Below are positions 1 to 9,100 of a stretch of 42,032 nucleotides of DNA, one piece after another. Within the stretch, counting starts at the first letter, position 1. Every line of letters starts with the position of its first letter. Both the position numbers and the translations under genes were made by a program. This stretch comes from Deltaproteobacteria bacterium. Lineage in GTDB: Bacteria > Bdellovibrionota > UBA2394. The notes under the pieces were generated by a model. That model saw only the letters and a list, made by a program, of their open reading frames with translations, searched no databases and was not told the origin of the DNA. The stretch covers positions 25,748 to 67,779 of the forward strand of contig JAFLCD010000013.1 of NCBI GenBank assembly GCA_017302715.1. Reading direction: 5' to 3'.

Positions 1-80
1 CCCGCTGACTCGGCAAACAGCCCACCGCCCGACAGCTTCTCACCGCCACCCCCGCGCACAGTCGCCGACGCCGTCGAGGG
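1..80. other. GC-rich anomalous window end
   Basis: Bases 1-80 are about 74% G+C by hand count, whereas the sequence from 81 onward is in the low 40s. Read in the regulator's frame this part gives RRRRRLCAG followed by more Arg, Cys and Val, just after the expected end of a Fis-type HTH protein. It may be a contig-end artefact, a chimeric join or foreign sequence. Confidence 0.5.
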
Positions 81-1495
81 TTCGTATCTTCAAAATCGTC
101 GTCGGTGATTTTTCCACCGAAGTTAAGATCGTATTTTCGAATGAGCCGTTGAACGCTCTTTCGATCGATGCCGGCTTCTTTGGCTGCGGCTGAAATATTG
201 TAATTATTCTTTTTTAAAATCTCTGCGAGATATTGTTTTTCAAACGAGGCAACCCATTGTTCTTTAGCATCTTTGAATCCTAAATCTTCGCGGATATCGA
301 GTTCGGCTTTTGCTATTGGCAGACGAACTTTTTCGGGGACATCGTCGATGAGAATTTTGGTGCCTTCCATAAACGAGAAAATACGGCTGACTGTGTTTCT
401 GAGCTCGCGAACATTTCCCGGCCAATCATAAGAGGCCATGATTTCCATCGCTCCAGGATGAACGCCTTCAATGGCTTTTCCAGGATTAGCTTTATTGTAA
501 TCTTCGATAAAATGTTCGATCAGCATCGGAATATCATCTTTTCTTTTTCGAAGTGGTGGCAAATGAATAGGCACTACGTTCAACCGATAAAATAAATCTT
601 CCCTGAAATTTCCTTTTTTTACTTCAGCTTCGAGATTTCGGTTGGTTGCTGCAACCACTCGCACATCGACGTTGATGGGTCGATCGCCGCCCACGCGTTT
701 GACGGTACGAGATTCTAAAACGCGAAGCAATTTAGGCTGAAGATCCAAGGTAAGTTCTCCGATTTCATCGAGAAAAATAGTTCCACCATCGGCGAGTTCG
801 AAAGCGCCTTGTCGCATTCCTGTAGCTCCGGTGAAAGATCCTTTCTCGTGGCCGAAAAGTTCGGATTCAATTAAATTTTCAGCGACGGCAGAGCAATCAA
901 AAACCACAAACGGTCGTTTCACTCGTTTTGATTTTTCGTGAATGGCGGCAGCAATAAGTTCTTTTCCGGTTCCTGATTCACCTTCGATAATGCAGGTGAC
1001 ATCGGTAGGCGCAATTTTTTCGATGATCGTATAGATACGTCTCATCAAAGTATTTCCGCCGATCAAATTCGCGTATTTAGTTTTTTTGCTGGGAACGATA
1101 TCAAAAGTTTCATCGAGCGGAAGAAATTTCATTTCAGTTTTACCTGCTCGAATTTGAACCCCTGAAGTGAGGAAAGCTTCTTTGACTCTCATTCCGTTGA
1201 TGAAAGTGCCGTTCATCGAACCGGAGTCTTTTAAAAGATAGCCTTCCTTGTTTTGATGAATTTCAAAATGTTCGCGGCTGATCGTTTCATCTTTTAAGAC
1301 AATTTCATTTTCTTTTTTTGTCCCCACGCGAATAACAGGTTGAGAAAGAACAAATTCTTTACCTTTATTTTCACCATTCGAAATCGTCAGTTTACATTTA
1401 AAAAGAGTGAGCTTGGTAGCTTGCTCTTCCCAACGAATGACTTTCGTTCTGCTTGTGGATGTTTTTTCGTCGCGATCGTCTTTGCTTCTTTTCAT
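1..1495 (-). CDS. FHA-domain sigma-54-dependent activator (3' end cut by window edge)
   Basis: This is an NtrC-family transcription activator with an N-terminal phosphothreonine-reading FHA domain instead of a receiver domain. I translated it by hand from the ATG at 1495; it stays open to base 1 (about 498 codons). The FHA fold lies around residues 30-115 (VGTKKENEI, TISREH). The AAA+ domain follows, with Walker A GESGTGKE near residue 172, the sigma-54 contact loop as GSFTGA near 219 (usual form GAFTGA), Walker B IFLDEIGEL near 240, and the FRED-LFYRL region. A Fis-type helix-turn-helix (NNYNISAAAKEAGIDRKSVQRLIRKY) lies near the end. The start overlaps the stop of the upstream transglycosylase gene as ATGA, implying translational coupling. 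Proteins of this class usually respond to Ser/Thr kinases. The last 25 or so codons (bases 1-80) are abnormally GC-rich and encode an Arg/Cys-rich tail that looks spurious. Confidence 0.93.
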   Translation of the reverse strand, partial: MKRSKDDRDEKTSTSRTKVIRWEEQATKLTLFKCKLTISNGENKGKEFVLSQPVIRVGTKKENEIVLKDETISREHFEIHQNKEGYLLKDSGSMNGTFINGMRVKEAFLTSGVQIRAGKTEMKFLPLDETFDIVPSKKTKYANLIGGNTLMRRIYTIIEKIAPTDVTCIIEGESGTGKELIAAAIHEKSKRVKRPFVVFDCSAVAENLIESELFGHEKGSFTGATGMRQGAFELADGGTIFLDEIGELTLDLQPKLLRVLESRTVKRVGGDRPINVDVRVVAATNRNLEAEVKKGNFREDLFYRLNVVPIHLPPLRKRKDDIPMLIEHFIEDYNKANPGKAIEGVHPGAMEIMASYDWPGNVRELRNTVSRIFSFMEGTKILIDDVPEKVRLPIAKAELDIREDLGFKDAKEQWVASFEKQYLAEILKKNNYNISAAAKEAGIDRKSVQRLIRKYDLNFGGKITDDDFEDTNPRRRRRLCAGVAVRSCRAVGCLPSQR

Positions 1496-3741
1496 AAATT
1501 GATTTCACTTTTAGTGCGTGCCACTTCTTCATCGTGGTCGCCATAGAGCTGATAATAAGTATAAGCCGATTGTAAAACTCGCTTAACGTATTGGCGTGTT
1601 TCTAAAAATGAAATCGATTCAACAAAGACATCTACCTGAGATGTATCTTTATCTTTGACCCATTTTGAAACGGCGTCGACGCCAGCATTGTAGCTTGCAA
1701 TCATCAGCACTGTTTTGAGTTCGTCTGAAACTTTAAATTTGTTCATTTGTTTTTGAAGTTGGTGCAAATAGTAAGCACCATAGCGAATATTTTTTCGGGG
1801 ATCAGCAAGACTTGGCTTTGAAAAAGAAGAGTCCGATAAGTCTCGACTTAAATTTTGAGCCAGCGATGGCAAAAGTTGCATCAGTCCCATTGCGCCCGCG
1901 CGAGAGACGACATCGACTTCAAATCGACTTTCTTCGCGCATGATTCCCCAAATCAAAAAGGGAGATACGTGAAATTCTTTAGCGGCTTTTTGAACGATGT
2001 CTTTATAAGCGAGTGGAAAGTAAAATAATAAAGATTCATCCTTTTGAGAGAGACGCTGTGGCCTATCAAAATTTTGATCAGCCCATTTGAGAAGATCGTA
2101 CCAATCTTCAACAGAGGCTAAGCGCTCCGCCACTTCTTTAGAGAGGGTGGGATCAAATTTTCTAGAATTAGCTAAGAAAATATCCAATTCCATTTTTCCC
2201 CAGACAAGCAGACCCACAGACCTAAAGGCCTCGAGTCTCTGCCAAGAAAGTTCTCTTCGAAAAGATTCATTGATCCCGTCCGATTTCTTAATTCGAGGAG
2301 GATTTGTCTTTAATTTGTGAGCGTTTAAAAAGCTGAATGGATTCTCTTTAATGAGAAGAGAATAAAAACTGATATTCCAGTCTTTGGATAAATTTTGAGT
2401 CATCTCGTCGGATAATTTTTTATCGCGAATAATTTGGGCGATCTTATGCTGCCAGTAAAAACTTTGAGGCGTAAAATTTCGAGAGTCTGGAAGGTTGGGT
2501 ATCGCTTCCAAAGTTTTTAGAATTCCACGATAATTTTTTTTGCTCGCCCTTTTGGGCTCCGTTTGAAGCTCTCGATAAGACGCCCAAGCGTCGAACCAAT
2601 GCGCGCTCTCTACATACCGACCATTGCCAAAAGAATTCTGTAATTCTTTAAAATATTTTTGAGCACTTGCAAACTCATCATAGTCCACAGCTATGGAACC
2701 TAAGCGATAAAGAATAGTTTCTCTCAATTGAGGTGAGATGTCTTTTTTAAGCAGGTCTTCAAATGCACCTTGGCCTTCTTCTGTTTGTCCCTGACGAATC
2801 AAAGAAGAAGCGAGTAGTTCTTGCCATTGAATTTGAGAATTTGAATCTAAATCTTTATCTTCTAATTTTTTTCGAGCGAGTTTTTCGGATTGAGAATATT
2901 TACGTTGGCCAAATAAAATCTGAGCCATCGCAAAATCTAATCTATTCTGTTGTTCAGGCGAGGATCGCTCTCTTAAGTCTGCAAGCTCGGCTTCGGCTCT
3001 TCCAAAGAGAGCCGCTCTCTGAAGCTTTTGAATTCTCGAAATATGAGTGTCGGTGTCGATCGTGTCGAAACGACCTCCATTTTGAAGTTGTTGCTTCGCC
3101 AAATCCTCAGCGTCGTCGAGCGGATGGAATTTATAAATTCTTTCGTATACCTCTAAGCCTTCTTTTTGATTGCCTAGCGACCATTCGATATCGGCTAAAC
3201 GAAAAAGGACTTCGCTTTCAAACCCAGAGGCTCTGTAAGTTCTAAGAAATTTTTCAAAAGCAGTTTTAGCTTCTTCGAGTTCCTTTTTTTCATAGAGAGC
3301 AGTGGCTTGAAAAAATTCAAGTCGTTCTCTGAGCGGGCGAGGTAAGTCCGAGCGAACTTTGATATCGAGAAGTTGATCCCAGCGCTTAGCCTCAAATGCA
3401 GAAAGTCCTCGCAAAAATAAATCATAGGGAGCAAATCTTTTATCGCTGATCGATTTCGCACCCAGAACTTCGTCATATCTTTTAAGTTCATAAAGAGCGC
3501 GGATGTTGACTAAGCGAGCGAGCGGATTGGTGTGACCCGAAGAAAGTTTGAGAGCTTGATTCCAATTGGATTCGACGACAGCGGCAGAAATTTTATCGAG
3601 CTGAACTTTCTGAATTTTTGTAGGTTCACTGACGACGCCTTCGGGGACAATCGGAGTGCAAGAAAGATTCAGCGCCAGCGACAAAAGAAACAGACTGCCG
3701 AGGACATAGTGTCGCAGGATCATAGGTTTATTTTGAGGCAT
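1492..3741 (-). CDS. Soluble lytic murein transglycosylase, lipoprotein with helical-repeat domain
   Basis: This enzyme cleaves the MurNAc-GlcNAc bond of peptidoglycan, forming 1,6-anhydro ends, and acts in the periplasm. The protein has 749 residues. Its N-terminal signal peptide ends in a lipobox-like LNLSC with the acceptor at Cys28, so it is probably lipid-anchored. Residues of about 40-560 are alpha-helical and rich in TPR-like pairs, the superhelical arm seen in Slt70 and its relatives. The C-terminal SLT domain carries IWGIMREESRF with the likely catalytic Glu604, then AGAMGLMQLLP and SYNAGVDAV, all family signatures. Met7 (base 3723) is an alternative start just before the hydrophobic segment; neither start has a clear Shine-Dalgarno. 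Its TGA overlaps the ATG of the FHA/sigma-54 activator, suggesting a cell-wall function tied to that regulator. Confidence 0.93.
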   Translation of the reverse strand: MPQNKPMILRHYVLGSLFLLSLALNLSCTPIVPEGVVSEPTKIQKVQLDKISAAVVESNWNQALKLSSGHTNPLARLVNIRALYELKRYDEVLGAKSISDKRFAPYDLFLRGLSAFEAKRWDQLLDIKVRSDLPRPLRERLEFFQATALYEKKELEEAKTAFEKFLRTYRASGFESEVLFRLADIEWSLGNQKEGLEVYERIYKFHPLDDAEDLAKQQLQNGGRFDTIDTDTHISRIQKLQRAALFGRAEAELADLRERSSPEQQNRLDFAMAQILFGQRKYSQSEKLARKKLEDKDLDSNSQIQWQELLASSLIRQGQTEEGQGAFEDLLKKDISPQLRETILYRLGSIAVDYDEFASAQKYFKELQNSFGNGRYVESAHWFDAWASYRELQTEPKRASKKNYRGILKTLEAIPNLPDSRNFTPQSFYWQHKIAQIIRDKKLSDEMTQNLSKDWNISFYSLLIKENPFSFLNAHKLKTNPPRIKKSDGINESFRRELSWQRLEAFRSVGLLVWGKMELDIFLANSRKFDPTLSKEVAERLASVEDWYDLLKWADQNFDRPQRLSQKDESLLFYFPLAYKDIVQKAAKEFHVSPFLIWGIMREESRFEVDVVSRAGAMGLMQLLPSLAQNLSRDLSDSSFSKPSLADPRKNIRYGAYYLHQLQKQMNKFKVSDELKTVLMIASYNAGVDAVSKWVKDKDTSQVDVFVESISFLETRQYVKRVLQSAYTYYQLYGDHDEEVARTKSEINL

Positions 3742-3825
3742 GAATGGGGCAGATGTCTATGGGTGTCGCGATTTTATTTTTAAAAGTTGGGTCAAATTTG
3801 TCGCAATTTTGATCGCCATTCATGC
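3738..3825. repeat. 10-bp inverted repeat flanking the divergent intergenic region
   Basis: GCATGAATGG at 3738-3747 is repeated in inverted form as CCATTCATGC at 3816-3825, spanning most of the 106-bp gap between the divergent transglycosylase and isomerase genes. The left copy contains the transglycosylase start codon. It could be a pair of regulator half-sites or coincidence. I see no convincing -35/-10 pair in this gap. Confidence 0.3.
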
Positions 3826-3847
3826 TGCGCCGAGCTAATTTATCTGG

Positions 3848-4954
3848 ATGCCTTTTAAAGTTTTGCCTGAGTCTTCCGCTTCTGAAAAAAAGTTTTCTTT
3901 TAATGCGGCGCATCCGATGTTTCGTTACGAAGTTTCAGCTGTTGATTCTCAAATTATTGAACGAATGAAGCAGGCCGGAGTGATTGTCGTCGTAGGAATG
4001 GGCGGAAGTGTTTTACCGCTCAAAGCTTTCATTGATTTTTTTCAATTACAGTCGAAAATTTTTCTTCTCGATACGGTAGATCCCGATCGATTTGCGGTAA
4101 TCAAGACTCTGCCGAATCCACTTTTCTGCATCGTAAGCAAGTCAGGGGAGACTTTAGAAATTAAAGCTTTGCTTGAACAAATTATTGCAGCCGGTTTTTC
4201 AAAAAATATTTTAACGGTGACCGATGCTCAAAAAGGATTTTTGAGAGAATTTACAGCGAAAGAAAATTTACTTTCACTGCCTATTCCCCAAGATATCGGA
4301 GGACGATTTACCAATTTTACGATTTTTCATCGGGCTTTACTCGAATCTCAAGGTATCGCTTTTGAGCACATGCTGAAGCATGCCAAAAAAGTGGTCGAAA
4401 ATTTTAAGAAAGATGCGAGCTTATTAGAAAAATTATATCAGCAACTTTTTACTTCTGATCGACGCAATTTAATTTTGTGGGCCTATGGAGATCGCACTTT
4501 TGGATTAGCTGCATGGATGCAGCAGGTGATCGGCGAAAGTTTAGGTAAAAAAACGAAGGCCGGAGTTCGCAAAGGTATTTTGCCTGTCGTTTTGAAAGGC
4601 CCTCAAGATCAACATTCGGTTTTGCAGTTGCTGAGCGATGGACCTCAAGACAAAGTGCTTTGGTTTTTTTCTGCGTTTCATGGCGAGGGTGTTTTAAATG
4701 AAGCGCTTCAGATTTTATTGGAATCTACTTTTAAAACTTTCGAAGAGAGACTGGCGAATCCAGAAACTTTTCAGCCTATCGCTCGATTTGATCTTTCGAC
4801 GAATACAGAATTTTTCGTAGAGATGATCGTGACTATTCAAGCTTTTACCGAATACTCAGCCGATCGTTTAGAGATCAATGCTTTTGATCAGCCAGGTGTT
4901 GAGCGCGGAAAAGAAATCGCCAGAGAGTTACTCAAAGACGTTTGGAATCATTGA
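3848..4954 (+). CDS. pgi: Glucose-6-phosphate isomerase, short form
   Basis: It interconverts glucose-6-phosphate and fructose-6-phosphate in the cytoplasm (glycolysis/gluconeogenesis). The two SIS sugar-isomerase domains are visible: GMGGSVLPLKAF at residues 50-61, SKSGETLEI around 98-105 (phosphate binding), DIGGRFTNFT at 149-158, and the signature QQVIGESLGKK with the probable catalytic Glu230. DQHSVLQL follows (His256), and NAFDQPGVERGK closes the C-terminus. At 368 residues it is well below the roughly 550 of E. coli Pgi. Compact bacterial forms of about 400-450 residues exist, so this is a minimal member but retains all the motifs I can recognise. It stands alone and is divergent from the transglycosylase gene. 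The start is the first ATG of the frame; no strong ribosome-binding site precedes it. Confidence 0.9.
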   Translation: MPFKVLPESSASEKKFSFNAAHPMFRYEVSAVDSQIIERMKQAGVIVVVGMGGSVLPLKAFIDFFQLQSKIFLLDTVDPDRFAVIKTLPNPLFCIVSKSGETLEIKALLEQIIAAGFSKNILTVTDAQKGFLREFTAKENLLSLPIPQDIGGRFTNFTIFHRALLESQGIAFEHMLKHAKKVVENFKKDASLLEKLYQQLFTSDRRNLILWAYGDRTFGLAAWMQQVIGESLGKKTKAGVRKGILPVVLKGPQDQHSVLQLLSDGPQDKVLWFFSAFHGEGVLNEALQILLESTFKTFEERLANPETFQPIARFDLSTNTEFFVEMIVTIQAFTEYSADRLEINAFDQPGVERGKEIARELLKDVWNH

Positions 4955-5003
4955 GCTTTTTTAAGCTTTCATGTCTAAACGTGCCAAAATAGTCCTATAA
5001 AAA

Positions 5004-5033
5004 TGGCACGATCTGGCACGATCTGGCATACTC
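5004..5033 (+). repeat. Tandem decamers upstream of fic
   Basis: TGGCACGATC occurs twice head to tail (5004-5013, 5014-5023), followed by the partial copy TGGCATACTC (5024-5033). An inverted half, GTGCCA, lies at 4981-4986, and a TATAAA-like -10 candidate sits between at 4996-5001. The array lies between that candidate promoter and the fic ATG, a plausible place for autoregulation by the protein's own C-terminal winged helix. The function is inferred. Confidence 0.5.
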
Positions 5034-5041
5034 AAGTATGC
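5026..5041. promoter_or_regulatory. Putative LexA-type operator over the fic start codon
   Basis: GCATACTCAAGTATGC is a 16-bp inverted repeat with 7-bp arms and a 2-bp centre. Its core CATAC-N4-GTATG is the same as that of the lexA/imuA palindrome at 10970-10989. In both places the right half-site supplies the ATG of the gene to the right. I infer that it binds the same repressor. Confidence 0.55.
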
Positions 5042-6165
5042 TCTCTTTTTCTGTAAATTCAGATCTTACCAAGCGACTTAAGACTCTTCAGTCAGCGATC
5101 GCTGAAAAATTTTCGGAGATTAAAAATTTGCCAAAGGATGAATTGGCGTTCATTCACCGTTTCGCGCGTATTAGTATGATTGGCGCTTCAACTCGTATTG
5201 AGAATGCTATTCTTACCGACTCTGAGATTAGTTGGCTTGACGAAATTTTAAGTGCTGATGGCAAAACCACTTCGTTTCAAGAAAAACAACAGATAATCGA
5301 GGATAAACTTTCAAAAGATCGAGAGAGAAGTATTGAGGAAGTTGCCGGCTGTCGCGCGATGCTCTCCTTGATTTACGAGCAGGCGAAAGACATGATTCCT
5401 CTTACAGAAAGTCAAATTCGTGGTCTTCATGCTGAGCTTTTGCGGCATTATAAAAAAGCAGGCCATTACAAAGGGCAATATAAAAAAAATCCCAATTCTG
5501 TTGTTGAGATAAATCATAAAACAAAAGCTCAACGAGAAGTATTTAAGACGGCAGATCCGGGACCCATAACGGAAGCTGCTATGTCTGATCTTGCTCAATG
5601 GTATAACCAAGCACTGCATGATGAACCCTGGAGTGTAGCAGTAGCCTGTGAATTTGTTTTTCGATTTTTAGCTATTCATCCATTTCAAGATGGAAATGGT
5701 CGGCTAGGAAGAGGGCTTTTTCTCCTTACACTTTTACAATGCCCCGATCCTCATATTGCATTTGTCGCCGAATATCTTGCGATTGATCGACAAATTGAAA
5801 AGCATAAAGAAGATTATTATCACGTTCTCAATCGCTGTTCGAATGGAAAATTCAAAGCTGATCCAAAAAAATATCACATAGAACATTTTTTGAATTTTAT
5901 GATCAAGGTTCTTGTTGAGGCAGTCGCTGATATTGAATTTTATCAAAAAAAGTTTCACGCCTTTAATCAGCTCTCCGGAAAAGCTTCTAAAGTTTTAGAG
6001 TGTTTTAAGGAAGAACCAGAAATCAAACTTCAGTTGAAAGATATTATAGAGAGTACAAATTTTCCGAGGAGAACTGTTGCCAATGCTTTAACTACTTTGC
6101 TTCAGGGCGGATTTATTCAGAAGTATGGCAAGGGCTCAGCAGTAAGGTATCAGATCGTATTTTAG
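5038..6165 (+). CDS. Fic-domain protein with N-terminal inhibitory motif and C-terminal winged helix
   Basis: Fic enzymes transfer AMP, or another nucleotide-derived group, from a nucleotide substrate to a target protein hydroxyl. The core motif HPFQDGNGRLGR (residues 214-225) is intact, including the catalytic His214 and the Asp, Gly, Asn and Arg residues that bind phosphates. An inhibitory-helix motif of the form (S/T)xxxE(G/N) is present as STRIEN at 51-56. With this N-terminal placement the protein belongs to the self-inhibited class II; Glu55 would block the active site until relieved. The C-terminal 55 residues (LKDIIESTNFPRRTVANAL, then LLQGGFIQKYGKG) look like a winged helix for DNA binding. 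Length is 375 residues, normal for this class. It is a monocistronic gene with a palindrome over its start codon and no evident Shine-Dalgarno. The target is unknown. Confidence 0.92.
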   Translation: MLSFSVNSDLTKRLKTLQSAIAEKFSEIKNLPKDELAFIHRFARISMIGASTRIENAILTDSEISWLDEILSADGKTTSFQEKQQIIEDKLSKDRERSIEEVAGCRAMLSLIYEQAKDMIPLTESQIRGLHAELLRHYKKAGHYKGQYKKNPNSVVEINHKTKAQREVFKTADPGPITEAAMSDLAQWYNQALHDEPWSVAVACEFVFRFLAIHPFQDGNGRLGRGLFLLTLLQCPDPHIAFVAEYLAIDRQIEKHKEDYYHVLNRCSNGKFKADPKKYHIEHFLNFMIKVLVEAVADIEFYQKKFHAFNQLSGKASKVLECFKEEPEIKLQLKDIIESTNFPRRTVANALTTLLQGGFIQKYGKGSAVRYQIVF

Positions 6166-6180
6166 AATTAAGTTATCTGA

Positions 6181-9100
6181 CTAATAAAATTTTCGAATAG
6201 GTAAAGGGCTTGATTCTACGCCGGCCGTCTTTTGATTTTTTTGAATAATTTGAATCTGTCCCGAATGAATAGGTGTATGAACTTTTTCTACTAAGATAGA
6301 AATATATCCAGATTGATTTTGAATTCGACCCTCCACCAAAAGTGCCATCTGATTTTGGATGATCATTTTAAATTTTTCATAGACGGGCGGTTTAACAACG
6401 AGATTCAAAAATCCTGTTTCATCTTCGAGAGTGATAAAAAACATTCCTTTGGCCGTAGGTGGGCTTTGAATAATTTGCACCATCCCAAAAACTCGAACGC
6501 GTTGGCTCGTTTTTTCTTTAGACAGATCTTGAGAGAGTCGGAGAGCCGAAAGAGGCAGGGAATAATTCCATCGATGTTTTTTAAGCAAAAGTGCTGGATG
6601 AGATTTCAAACTTGTATCTGTAAATTCAAAATCCAAAAACATATGCTCGAGATCATTTAAATTTTTAAAGTGCGCTGAAGAATCTTGAGAAAGCTCCAAA
6701 GTATTTTGATGAGGATTTAAAGCTTTCCAATAAGCTTCTCGTCTTTGATCCCGCTCACAAGCCATGGCCAAAGCCGCTCTCTCGTCGCGATTAAAAATAT
6801 AAAGATCGAATTCTCCTCTTGTTCTTTTTTGGATGAATTCTTGCATATGATCTTTTTGTAGTCCCCGAATGCAGCGCAAACCTAAACGCAGAGCTAAACT
6901 TTCAGAATTTTTTTCAAGTGTATGATCGATCTGAGAACATTCTGTATGCACGGGCAAGATCTCTAAGCCTTCTCTCTGAAAACTCGATGTCAGTAAATGC
7001 AGAGGATAAAATCCCATCGGCATCGAATTTAAGAGTGAGCACAAAAAAGCAGCTGGATGATGAGCTTTTAAATAAGCTGATGCGTAAGTAAGAAGAGCGA
7101 AACTTGCAGCATGAGATTCAGGAAATCCGTATTCTCCAAATCCTAAAATCTGATTGCAAATACGAATCGAAAAATCTTCAGGCACTCCGTTTTGCACAAG
7201 GCGCTTCTTCATTTCGGCTGCATGCTTTTCAAGATTGCCGGTTCGCTTCCATGCTCCCATAGCTCTGCGAAGTTCATCCGCCTCTCCGGCAGTATAGCCC
7301 GCCACATCGATGGCCATTTTCATGACTTGCTCCTGAAAAATCGGAACGCCCAAAGTTTTTTCTAAGATCGGCCGCAGTTTCGGATGCTCGTAAGTAACTT
7401 TTTCTAATCCAAGTCGCCTACGTAAATAAGGATGTACCATTCCCCCTTGCAGAGGGCCGGGTCGAACAATCGCGACTTCCACCACCAGATCATAAAAATT
7501 TCTGGGCTTTAGTCGGGGCAGCATCGTCATCTGCGCTCTCGATTCAATTTGAAAAACGCCGACCGTGCGACCCTGCTGAATCATCTCGTAAGTTTTAGGA
7601 TCATCTGCGGGAATTGTATGCAGTTCTAAATTTTGATTTTCATGAACACGAATCAATTCAAAAGCTTTTCTTAAGCAAGTGAGCATACCCAGGCTTAAGC
7701 AGTCGACTTTAAGGAGGCCGAGTTTTTCGATATCGTATTTATCCCACTGAACAACTGAGCGATTTTGCATACTCGCAGGCTCGATTGGAGATATTTCATC
7801 CAAGCGATCGGCCGTTAAAATCAAACCACCGGTATGTTGACCAAGGTGACGCGGAAAGCCTTTTAATACGCGCGCCAATTTAAACCAGCGCCAATGTTCG
7901 GGTGGTTGATTTTCAGGTGCAAGCACTCGCTCTCTCCACGACGCGCGATGGCTCATCAGATCAATAGTCTCAACCGGAACTTCTAAAGCTTTGCCGATAT
8001 CTCTTAGCGCCGATTTTGTTCGATACGTGATCAAGGTGGCGACCATGCCCGCGCGATGTCGCCCATACTTTTGATAGAGATACTGAATCACTTCTTCTCT
8101 TCGCTCGTGTTCAAAATCAATATCGATATCGGGAGCTTCGTTTCTCTCGCGAGAAATAAATCGACCAAAAAGTAAATTCATTTGCACAGGATCAATGGAA
8201 GTCACTTCGAGCAAATAACAAATAATAGAGTTCGCAGCAGAACCTCGGCCTTGGCAGAGAATTTTTTGAGAGCGAGCAAATCGAACGATATCCCAAACCG
8301 TTAAAAAATAATCTTCAAACTCTAGATCGTGAACAATGCAGAGCTCCTCTTTTAATTGCGCAAGTACATTTAAAGGAGCGCCTTCGACGTAGCGCGTTTT
8401 AAGTCCGGCCTCGCAGAGTTCTTTTAAAAACTCCATCGAAGTTTTTCCTTCGGGCACCCATTCGCGTGGATAACGATAGCGAATTTCTTTGGGCGAAAAT
8501 TCGCATTCTTCTGCAATTTGAATTCCGCATCTCAGCCATTTAGCAGGAATAGAATGATTTTCAAAAAATGAAAGCGGCTTCAGATAATGTTCGGCGTTTG
8601 GAGAAGGGAGAAGTTTTGAAAGCGGAGTGATATTTCGAATGGCTCTTAAGACTTCAAAAAGTTCAAATCTATTTTGCTGATGAAAAAAAGGATCAAAGGT
8701 CCATACTTTCGTTAAATCTTTAGCCTCTTCACTGATCCATTTTTTCAAAGGCTGGTCTCGATCGGGGTGAAAGCTTCGAGTAACGAGTTGGCTTGGTTTA
8801 AAGCTCTCTCTTAAAAATGAAAACAAATCTTGAGATGGAAAATCTCTCGGTGGCAAAAGTACTTTAAGATTTTGCGGATCTATCCACTCTTCAAGCAGTT
8901 TTCGAGTGAAAAGAGGTTTTCCTTTAGGCTGATCTTTAAAGCCCTCGGATAAAAGTCGGCAGATACTTTTATAACCTGCAAAATTTTTAGCGAGCAAAAG
9001 AAGAGCTGAATTTTCAATTTGAATTTCGACTCCGTAAATGGCTTTGAATTTTAAATCTTCAGCTTTCTTATAGGCGCGAACCATTCCATAAAATCCATTT

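Noticed and set aside
2763-3245. 160-codon plus-strand open frame inside the transglycosylase gene
   Set aside because: It is antisense to a well-supported gene and its composition is that of a mirror frame.
4954-4967. Weak hairpin AGCTT-TTTT-AAGCT after pgi
   Set aside because: The stem is only 5 bp and mostly A-T, with no T-run after it, so it is not a credible terminator.
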